Shown: positions 57,701 to 64,000 of the stretch, piece after piece | How positions within the stretch are numbered: position 1 is the first letter of the stretch | Layout: the number at the start of each line of letters is the position of its first letter | Assembly: GCF_007004665.1 (NCBI RefSeq) | Contig: NZ_ML660066.1 | Location: forward strand, 19,779 to 83,778 | Reading direction: 5' to 3' | DNA from: Denitrobaculum tricleocarpae | GTDB lineage: Bacteria; Pseudomonadota; Alphaproteobacteria; Kiloniellales; Kiloniellaceae | Length of the DNA stretch: 64,000 nt | The notes under the pieces: model-generated | Databases searched by the model: none | Seen by the model: only the letters and a program-made list of their open reading frames with translations | Told to the model about the DNA's origin: nothing | Program-made: the position numbers and the translations under genes

Positions 57701-60700
57701 ATCCCGATGCCGGTGAAACCGGTTCGCGCGATAATCTCGATCTCTCTTTCGAATATACCGTGACCGATGGCGATGGAGACAGCGACACCGCGCTTTTGAC
57801 GGTCCGGGTCAGCGATGATGGTCCTGACGCCAGATGGACGCTGGCGAGCAGCCTGAGGGAATCCGATCTCGACAATCAGGGGCAGGAGTCCGTCAGCGGG
57901 CATCTGCGTTTTGACTTTGGCGCGGACGGCGCCGGCGACGTCACTGTAACGGACCTTTCCTGGGCCCATGACGTCGGCCAGGACGGTGTATTCGACGGAG
58001 TCCTGACGGCCGGCGGCGAAGCGGTTGTTTTCGGTGCGGCCAGTGAAGACGGCCTGGGGAATATCGTCCTGACCGGTCGCGCCCCGATTGGCGAGAGCGG
58101 TTCGTCGCTCGACGTCATTTCCGTCACGGTGAATCAGACAAGCGGCGCCTACAGCATCGACCTGCAGCGGGCCTTGGACCATCCGGATGCCGGTCAAACC
58201 GGGTTCCTGGACCAACTGCTTCTTGCCTTTAAATACACCGTCACCGACGCGGATGGGGACAGCGACTCCAATCTCCTGAAAGTTTTTGTCCGGGACGATG
58301 GTCCTGATGCCCGCTGGACTGCTTCCGAAGAAGCGCTCAAGGAGAGCAACCTGCACGACCAGGGCTTCGAAAAGCTTGAGGGACAGCTCAAGATCGACTT
58401 CGGCGCCGATGGCCCCGGGAGCGTGTCGGTTGATGATTTGCGCTATGTTGCCGATCCCGAAGGCCGCTTTGGCCGCGGACTCTCGCTGACATCCGGCGGT
58501 CAGCCGGTCACCTTTGGTGATGCTGTCGATGATGGCGAAGGCAATATTATTCTGACTGGTTCCGCGCCGATTGGCGAAGGCGGCGCACCCCTGCCGGTGA
58601 TGACCATCACGGTCGACAAGTCGTCGGGTGCTTACAGCGTTGAGCTTCAGCAGCCGGTTGATCACCCGGATGTCAATCAGACCGGCAGCCGTGACCCGAT
58701 CCGGCTTTGGTTCGAGTATAGCATCAGCGATTTTGATGGCGACAGCGATGCGAGCTGGCTGCAGATTGACATTTGGGATGACGGCCCGCGCGCGGGTAGC
58801 ACGATCGCGGATGAGCCACTCAGCGAGGCCGGGTTTCATGACGATGGCAGCGAAGCTATCCATGGGGACCTGGACTTTGACTTCGGTGCCGACGGTGCGG
58901 GGAGTATCTCCAGCGTCAGCTATGCCGGTGCGCAGGACTCTGAGGATGCGTCCGCGACGCCTCTGACGTCTGGCGGCGCGCCCGTGGTCTTTGGAGCCAC
59001 GGCCGTCATCGACGGCATGTTGGTTTTGAAAGGCGTTGCCGCCGACGAAGATGTCATCGAGATCAAAGTTGATCAGCAGACCGGTGAATACTGGGTGACT
59101 TTGCTTGGTCCCCTCGATCACCCGGATGTGGGCGAGGCCGGGTCTGCGGACCCGTTGGAACTGACTTTCGACTTCATCGTCCAGGATAGTGATAGCCCTG
59201 ACTTTGCGAGAGGCAGCTTGAGCGTCACGATCGAGGATGACGCACCGGTTCTGGTTGACCCCTGCGTGCATGGCAATCTGATCGTCAACGGCAGCTTTGA
59301 AGAGGGTCACGGCCTCGGTAGCCGAAACTGGAACACCTACGGCGAAGGCCGGATTCCAGGATGGAACCCCGACCTAGACGCTTCGAACGCTCCAATCGAA
59401 ATCCAGAACGGCAACCTCGGCGGTATTCGCGCCCAGGACGGTACGGCCAAGCTGGAGCTCGATTCACACGCACGGGGATCTTTTTCGGACTCCAACGCGC
59501 ATGTCTATCAGGATGTGAATACCAAGCCTGGAGAGACGTACGAATTGAGCTTTCAGTACGCACCGCGACCACGCGACGGGGGCAGCGGCAGTAGCGATGC
59601 CGAGGTCTGGTGGAATGGCGAGAAAGTCGCCACCCTGACCGACGAAACCTCCGGCTGGCGTGAAATCACCTTGAACGTGAAAGGCGGGGAGGCAGATATA
59701 ACGCGTCTTGAGTTCCGTGCCGTCGGCAAGGAAAACACGCTCGGCGGTTACATCGACAATGTGTCGCTCTGCCCCTGTGCGGCTGTCGACGAAGACGACC
59801 TGCCGGACGGCAGCGATGGATCCCAGGCGGCCTCGATCGTTGCGGTGCTTGGCGTGGACTTCGGCGCCGATGGCGCGGGCTCAATCATTGCCGCGGACGG
59901 CCCGAACGGACTGATGTCTCAGGGTGAGGCTGTGAGCTACAGCTACGATACGGCTAAGCAGACTTTAACCGCGATGGCTGGCGGGACCGTCGTCTTCACG
60001 GTGATCTTCGACGCCGCAGCGGGCGAGTTTGGTGAATTCACCTTCACCCTGGCGGAACAACTCGACCATCCCCTGACCGGCGAGGATATTCTCGATCTGG
60101 GCATCACCTTCACGGCAACGGACGGCGACGGCGACTTCGTCGAGGGAACCGCCAACGTTAAAGTGGTCGATGACGTTCCGGTCGCGGAAGACAATCTCGC
60201 GGAGGTAACGGAAGGCGGCGTCGTAACCGGCAGCCTGATTTCCGATGCCGGCCCAGACGGTGTGGACGAAGTCGGAGCGGATCAGGCCGGTGTCATCAGT
60301 AAGATCGTTCACCGGGGAGTCTCTTACGAACTGAGTAGCGACGGTACGGATTTGGCTGTGACCGGGGGCGACCCGGCACCGGTCGAAAATACAGATTACA
60401 GCTTCGACGGCTCGGCGCTGGTTATCAATTCGACAGAGTTGGGTGGAACGCTCACTGTCCAATTGACCGGAGAGAATGCTGGCGAATACAGCTATCAGTC
60501 GGTCGATGGCGAACATGCTACGACAACGGTGACGGCTGGTTTCGCTGCGGGCGAAAGCCTGAGCAAATCGCCTGCCGAATGGGTTGCATCCTTTGAAAGC
60601 GAAGGCTTCACGCTCTCCGCGTCACGATGGAATCCCAACACTCAGAGTTACGAGGATGGCGTTGCGCTTGCCAGCAAGAATATTCGCATTGAAGGCAGTA

Positions 60701-63700
60701 ACCTCTACGGCGGTGTTGGGACAAACGGAGACGGCAACGCCGGCAATGACGCCGAGATCTCATATCGGAATGTCGCAGGTCTACCGGACGGCGCACCGTT
60801 CGAGTATATCGACATCGGCCTGCCTGGTGAGACGGATTCAGCGAGCGTTCTGGTGGGTGCGCTCTTTGACGGTGTGCTCTACGACGCAGGCAACATCGAG
60901 CAGTTAACAGTTGAGGTTTCCAGTGATGGCGAAACCTGGACGTCTGCAACGATCGATCCGGTGCGCGGCGATTACGACGGTCTCGTATCCATCAACGTCA
61001 GTGCCGATGAGGCCTTCAGTCAGATCCGTGTGACTCCGATCCAAAGCGACAACGGTTCAAGTCATCACAACAGCGATTTCCTGATCCTGGGAGTGACTGC
61101 GCATGACTGTGAAATGAAGCTTGAGGAGAGCTTTGATTACACGCTGCGTGACAGCGATGGCGACACTTCAAGTGCGGTGCTGACGGTTAGTGTCGAGCCG
61201 GGTGTTGCCGCGCCCTCAGTAGAAATCCTCCTCGAGGGCGAAGCGGACGCGATCGTGATCAAGGAAGACACGACCGGAACCATCAACTTCACTGCGACCG
61301 CAGAGGGTGACGATGTGGTCACCGAGATTGAAGTCACCGGACTCGATCCGACCGCGACCTACAACTTCAGCCAGATCGAACTGGATCATCCGGGCGCGAG
61401 CGTTGCGGTCTCTGCCGATGGGACATCAGCGCAAGTGACCGGTTTGAATACCGCGTCGGTGCAGAGCAGCTTCAACGTCACCGCTCCGAACGACAGCGAC
61501 GTCGATCTCGGCACCGTCACGGTGACGGCGACGGCGCGCGATGAGGGTTACTGTCATACCGGCCTGACGGCGAGCGCCAGCGACACCGCAGATGTGATTG
61601 TCGACGCCGTTGCCGACCCGATCACGATCACCAGCTTTACGGTGACGGACTCTGCGGGTGATGAGGATGTCACCTTCACAGCCGGTGAAATCGGCAGATT
61701 GCACATTGCGGCGGTCTGGGGCGACGGCGTCGATGGGTCCGAACAGCACAACGTGAAGATCGAACTGCCGGAGGGGTTCGTCTTTACGGAGTTTGCAGAG
61801 GGTCAGTCTACGCTTTCGCTCGACGATGTCGCGCTGCCGTTCGACATGACACTCGCTGTCCAGGCCACCGATGCGGTCACCGACGCCGAGAATCTTGCCT
61901 TCACGGTTAAGATCGATGGTCTTGAACTCGCGACCTTGAACGGCGGTAACGGGGACAGCGGGTTCGAGACGGATCTCTCCGACAATAGCGAGACCGCCGA
62001 AGCTACGGCTTACGCGTCGGTGCAGGTGATAGAACCCGATCCGATCCTTGTCGTCGGCAGCAATGCGGACGACGACAACGAGAGCACGACGGCGCACAGG
62101 GTCCCTTCTGAAACCGCGACCGAAGGCGAGATCCTTGGCGCAGATGGCGACGACATTCTGATCGGCGATGTTGGTGGATCTGGTTCTACAGAGGTGCCGG
62201 TCAATGTGTCCTACGTTATCGACGTCTCCGACTCCATGAGCTTTGTCCGCGTCAATATACCCGACTTCCAGACTTCGGGTCCGAACGCCAGCGGCTATCG
62301 CCTCAAAGGCCTGCCGCCTGGCGCCCGGATCCAGTATGGCGATGACTATGCGGACTCAGTTCATGTAAACAGCTCCGGAACGGCGGTCCTGCGCGACGAG
62401 CAGATGGGCGATCTCATCATCCGTCTGCCTGGCCGCGCGCTCGATATCAATGAGCCCGGTTTTAACGTCACGGTCCAGCCGATTAAGTTTACCTGGTTCG
62501 GTACGAGAAATGTCGGTCGCCCCATCACCAAACATGTGGAACCGTCAGAGGCCGGACTGGTGGAGGCGAAGGAGGCCTTCACGGCGCTGCACGAGTCCCT
62601 GCGCGGCCAATTGGTCAACGATAATCTGACCACCTTCCAGCTTGTAGCCTTCAACGGTGGGCTCGCGATCAACCAGGTCTTCACCTACGACCCGACGAGC
62701 GACCGCTTCGAGAATGCGTCCGGCAAGTCGCTGGAGAGTGTGATCGCAAAGTTGGACGCCAGCGGTGCGACGCAGTTCGAAGGACCGATCCAGGCTGTCG
62801 AAGACTTCCTGAATCAGGACGACCGGCACGAGAATGCCGTCAACAAGGTCTATTTCTTGAGTGATGGCGAGGACAATAATGGCTATGATGCTTCTGTCGG
62901 GTTCGAGGGTATCGACGTCAACATCCAGGTCTTCGGTGTTGGCACGGAGATCGTCCCCGAAGAGCTTGCCAGGGTTGCGGGCGAGGGTAACGAAGACTCG
63001 AGCGTAACGATTGTCGAGGAAACCGAGAGTCTCTCCGCGCTTCTGGGAGAGCAGACCCTGACCATCATGAATGCGGTCGGCGAGGACGAGATCCTCGGTG
63101 GTGATGGAAATGATCTGATTTTCGGCGACGTTATCAACAGTGACTGGATGTTGGACTCACTCGAGGATGGCGGCCTTGGCGCGGCCGGTGAAACTGGCGG
63201 CGGCTATCAGACACTGGTCGATCACCTGACCACGACTCTTGGCCATACGCCGAGCAAGCTGGACATGATGACCTTTGTCCAGGATTATCAGGATCGCTTT
63301 ATTGAAGAGGCCGCGCACGATACGCGGGGCGAAGCAGACCTGCTGAACGGCGGAGATGGCGACGATATCCTGCTTGGCCAGGGCGGGGCTGATATTCTGA
63401 TTGCCGGCGCGGGTGACGATGCGCTCTACGGCGGTGCCGATGGGGATACATTCGTGTTCAACCTGGGCTCTGACGAGGGGAACAATACGATCTTCGATTT
63501 CTCGGTCAGCAGCGGCGACTTCCTGTCGTTCGAGGATGTCACGGACGGCGGTGACGCCGGCGAAGATATCTCGATCGAAGACGCGGTCGCGTCCTTCTCC
63601 AAGACCGACAACGTTGTGACGTTGGAACTGCAAAGCGGCACGACCATCGTCTTCCAGGATATCGACAATGCGATCAATGACCTGGTCGATCTCGATACAA

Positions 63701-63723
63701 GCACATTGATCAACGGCGCCTGA
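54727..63723 (+). CDS. Giant type I-secreted repeat adhesin with vWA domain and RTX repeats
   Basis: This 2998-residue acidic protein is predicted to be exported by a type I (ABC) secretion system and to act in attachment. No N-terminal signal peptide is present. Residues 1-215 form a leader with TAAG at 142-145. Repeats of about 155-175 residues resembling DUF5801/T1SS-143 domains end in DDGP or similar near 703, 875, 1029, 1190, 1350 and 1503. A DUF642/galactose-binding-like domain follows (about 1511-1690), then more repeats. A von Willebrand A domain has the MIDAS motif DVSDS at 2499-2503. RTX nonapeptides lie at about 2473, 2785 and 2875-2910, with a type I C-terminal target. AAGGAGA precedes the ATG. 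No secretion genes lie in the window. Confidence 0.9.
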   Translation: MTDDLSPRFPETSADPDENSQTDVAYGGDSVDVVGQAALASVAVQQPAPGATQEYSNLVGRSFFLDFDPSAAEFLVEGNNVVLGFDNDGDNVIDSRIVFLNLVDSANGDAAPTFQVGSVQIPVSQLIAQAQQLSAEGAPLETAAGTEAIGGGASNYGDNLGDLLSLLSAQGVIDGTALAFGVPDLEASLDPVDIVEGTISIDFVTVVTEVPEGEGSVAGAFDGGFEDWQPNQHQGDMGQSPMRLNVTFNQPEGDDEVLNFISITDIPEDVVIFIGDPGNPANAQTGAVIQIDAADLDEIYILPPENSDADISLTVTANVTDPTDGITATTAPLTVVGIVDAAADKPILSVRSSFPEIMERNAQDLDTRDGDQSGREGGRPEEALVSFSIAATFPDFEDGSESHSIVLRGVPSDWSLVDNETLAEGSLTHVVGGNGLDSYVFAVTEGSFVETVSFDPQDWSSERLSDGSPNEAGDAGITVEAIAEEVVFSGQELTELNDVAVTRAEIQINIAEDVPEAQNASVVYDETPGPDEDADDIAQLEEAVAEDLAVALGGGGLPKVLGQAQTQVNWEIFTDGIVDAETAEPSLYAVAFSYDGESSGLFTGGSDNPEEVFLFSDDGDPTIVWGRTSGGELVFAGHLEPNLADENADFTFVQFQQINHPDAGTAVEGAHDENATPGLSLTYVVTDDEGDQDSAQIAVAIRDDGPSAEVATIDYDETRGLGVVDGDPQGADETDAELPEGLALPADAEVLGVAQTTLSYDFGTDDLGSFLQITDGDGALHDGTDSGLFATGGGESIYLYGDGTALEGRIGGEEGDVAFTVHLDGDDLWFVQLAAIQHPDGGSADESVFLQNLAYTVTDGDGDTATKAITIQIQDDGPTASDVVEDRTLAERNLTDRNPFNDSASGTLDFEGGRDGASVTDISFAKAGDPGADSDFNGSLNSGGAPVVFAAAADTGSFLYLTGSADGNDVIEIRVEKATGNYVTTLLGPIDHPDAGETGSRDNLDLSFEYTVTDGDGDSDTALLTVRVSDDGPDARWTLASSLRESDLDNQGQESVSGHLRFDFGADGAGDVTVTDLSWAHDVGQDGVFDGVLTAGGEAVVFGAASEDGLGNIVLTGRAPIGESGSSLDVISVTVNQTSGAYSIDLQRALDHPDAGQTGFLDQLLLAFKYTVTDADGDSDSNLLKVFVRDDGPDARWTASEEALKESNLHDQGFEKLEGQLKIDFGADGPGSVSVDDLRYVADPEGRFGRGLSLTSGGQPVTFGDAVDDGEGNIILTGSAPIGEGGAPLPVMTITVDKSSGAYSVELQQPVDHPDVNQTGSRDPIRLWFEYSISDFDGDSDASWLQIDIWDDGPRAGSTIADEPLSEAGFHDDGSEAIHGDLDFDFGADGAGSISSVSYAGAQDSEDASATPLTSGGAPVVFGATAVIDGMLVLKGVAADEDVIEIKVDQQTGEYWVTLLGPLDHPDVGEAGSADPLELTFDFIVQDSDSPDFARGSLSVTIEDDAPVLVDPCVHGNLIVNGSFEEGHGLGSRNWNTYGEGRIPGWNPDLDASNAPIEIQNGNLGGIRAQDGTAKLELDSHARGSFSDSNAHVYQDVNTKPGETYELSFQYAPRPRDGGSGSSDAEVWWNGEKVATLTDETSGWREITLNVKGGEADITRLEFRAVGKENTLGGYIDNVSLCPCAAVDEDDLPDGSDGSQAASIVAVLGVDFGADGAGSIIAADGPNGLMSQGEAVSYSYDTAKQTLTAMAGGTVVFTVIFDAAAGEFGEFTFTLAEQLDHPLTGEDILDLGITFTATDGDGDFVEGTANVKVVDDVPVAEDNLAEVTEGGVVTGSLISDAGPDGVDEVGADQAGVISKIVHRGVSYELSSDGTDLAVTGGDPAPVENTDYSFDGSALVINSTELGGTLTVQLTGENAGEYSYQSVDGEHATTTVTAGFAAGESLSKSPAEWVASFESEGFTLSASRWNPNTQSYEDGVALASKNIRIEGSNLYGGVGTNGDGNAGNDAEISYRNVAGLPDGAPFEYIDIGLPGETDSASVLVGALFDGVLYDAGNIEQLTVEVSSDGETWTSATIDPVRGDYDGLVSINVSADEAFSQIRVTPIQSDNGSSHHNSDFLILGVTAHDCEMKLEESFDYTLRDSDGDTSSAVLTVSVEPGVAAPSVEILLEGEADAIVIKEDTTGTINFTATAEGDDVVTEIEVTGLDPTATYNFSQIELDHPGASVAVSADGTSAQVTGLNTASVQSSFNVTAPNDSDVDLGTVTVTATARDEGYCHTGLTASASDTADVIVDAVADPITITSFTVTDSAGDEDVTFTAGEIGRLHIAAVWGDGVDGSEQHNVKIELPEGFVFTEFAEGQSTLSLDDVALPFDMTLAVQATDAVTDAENLAFTVKIDGLELATLNGGNGDSGFETDLSDNSETAEATAYASVQVIEPDPILVVGSNADDDNESTTAHRVPSETATEGEILGADGDDILIGDVGGSGSTEVPVNVSYVIDVSDSMSFVRVNIPDFQTSGPNASGYRLKGLPPGARIQYGDDYADSVHVNSSGTAVLRDEQMGDLIIRLPGRALDINEPGFNVTVQPIKFTWFGTRNVGRPITKHVEPSEAGLVEAKEAFTALHESLRGQLVNDNLTTFQLVAFNGGLAINQVFTYDPTSDRFENASGKSLESVIAKLDASGATQFEGPIQAVEDFLNQDDRHENAVNKVYFLSDGEDNNGYDASVGFEGIDVNIQVFGVGTEIVPEELARVAGEGNEDSSVTIVEETESLSALLGEQTLTIMNAVGEDEILGGDGNDLIFGDVINSDWMLDSLEDGGLGAAGETGGGYQTLVDHLTTTLGHTPSKLDMMTFVQDYQDRFIEEAAHDTRGEADLLNGGDGDDILLGQGGADILIAGAGDDALYGGADGDTFVFNLGSDEGNNTIFDFSVSSGDFLSFEDVTDGGDAGEDISIEDAVASFSKTDNVVTLELQSGTTIVFQDIDNAINDLVDLDTSTLINGA

Positions 63724-63760
63724 TGGGCTCTTGAGGCCTTACTCCTGAGGCAGTTGAAGG

Positions 63761-63802
63761 AAAGCCGGCCGAAAGCAGTTATGCTTTCGGCCGGCTTTTC
63801 CG
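63761..63802 (+). terminator. Intrinsic terminator after the adhesin gene
   Basis: AAAGCCGGCCGAAAGC (63761-63776) pairs exactly with GCTTTCGGCCGGCTTT (63783-63798) around a 6-base loop and runs into a short T-tract. It lies 38 bases past the adhesin stop. Confidence 0.9.
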
Positions 63803-63856
63803 ATTGATGAAAGAGCGTCAGGCGGAGTGAGGGTGACCGGGGGCAACCTGTCTCCC

Positions 63857-63879
63857 TTAGAGCAGATCCGGATTAGGTG
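63857..63879. repeat. Dispersed palindromic repeat, truncated copy 3
   Basis: TTAGAGCAGATCCGG (63857-63871) is identical to the reverse complement of the right end of copy 1. The match continues for eight more bases with two differences and then stops where the insertion sequence begins. Confidence 0.65.
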
Positions 63880-64000
63880 TATAGTCCCACGGTGTGATGG
63901 TATCACATTGAAGACCATCGATAAGGAAGCACTATGGGACAGGTACTACACGGCAGCGCCACGACGACTCATGCTGTCCGAGCTGCGATACAGCGATCGA
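63878..64000 (+). mobile_element. Left end of an IS481-like insertion sequence (partial)
   Basis: A TGTATAGTCCC sequence at 63878 is a plausible left terminus (IS481 elements usually begin TGT). A Shine-Dalgarno-preceded transposase start lies 56 bases in. The right end lies outside the window. Confidence 0.6.
63934..64000 (+). CDS. IS481-family transposase, N-terminal 22 residues
   Basis: From the ATG at 63934 the frame reads MGQVLHGSATTTHAVRAAIQ and continues off the window. This opening is typical of IS481-family transposases, where it starts the helix-turn-helix DNA-binding region before the DDE integrase core. AAGGA lies 5-9 bases upstream. Only 22 codons are visible, so the family call rests on this start alone. 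Confidence 0.65.
   Translation, partial: MGQVLHGSATTTHAVRAAIQRS

Noticed and set aside
56938..59310. 790-codon open frame antisense to the giant adhesin
   Set aside because: It is a by-product of the repetitive Asp/Gly-rich codons of the adhesin on the other strand; it shows no start signal or known domain.

Overview
The window is a gene-dense, high-GC chromosomal segment of an alphaproteobacterium. The evidence is: a long dcw (division and cell wall) cluster followed by lpxC, bamD and recN in the alphaproteobacterial order; a circularly permuted, two-piece tmRNA gene; an alphaproteobacterial-type SspB; and an MraE-type ligase with the meso-diaminopimelate motif (DNPR). The overall gene style suggests a Rhodospirillales or Kiloniellales-like marine or environmental bacterium, but that placement is an inference.

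Region 1 (1-22995, all minus strand) holds the dcw cluster, transcribed from mraZ towards low coordinates: mraZ, rsmH, ftsL, ftsI, murE, murF, mraY, murD, ftsW, murG, murC, murB, ddl, ftsQ, ftsA and ftsZ. A strong hairpin terminator follows ftsZ, then come lpxC, bamD and a recN cut off by the window edge. Ten of the junctions between mraZ and ftsQ are 4-base stop/start overlaps, so the cluster looks translationally coupled. Upstream of mraZ lies a TTGACA promoter overlaid by TGGG boxes at exact 10-base intervals, the expected MraZ operator.

Region 2 (23585-29410, minus strand) carries the RNase P RNA gene, whose variable P12 arm contains a perfect 18-base direct repeat resembling the MraZ boxes. 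It then has a zinc amidase, a DMT-family transporter, a Uup-type ABC-F protein, a DjlA-like co-chaperone and a DUF3750 protein.

Region 3 (29559-37499, plus strand) has a fused 5-oxoprolinase/hydantoinase, its likely MarR-type regulator, and a large AsmA-family protein. A palindromic dispersed repeat follows.

Region 4 (37651-45199) contains a ribbon-helix-helix protein, fumC, a DUF599 membrane protein and an orphan tryptophan-halogenase-like flavoenzyme. It also holds the trans-translation pair sspB and permuted ssrA side by side (tag peptide ANDNDSGLAVAA), and then thyA-folA.

Region 5 (45288-48779) is a small surface-polysaccharide locus: a CgeB-like glycosyltransferase, a family 2 glycosyltransferase and an O-antigen ligase/polymerase. 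Region 6 (48874-54370) is a protein and iron-sulfur quality-control block: mrp, hflK, hflC, a DUF2065 protein and a DegP-type protease.

Region 7 (54451-63723) is a very AT-rich leader followed by a 2998-residue type I-secreted repeat adhesin with a von Willebrand A domain and RTX repeats. The window ends in the left end of an IS481-like insertion sequence that appears to have landed in a copy of the dispersed palindromic repeat.
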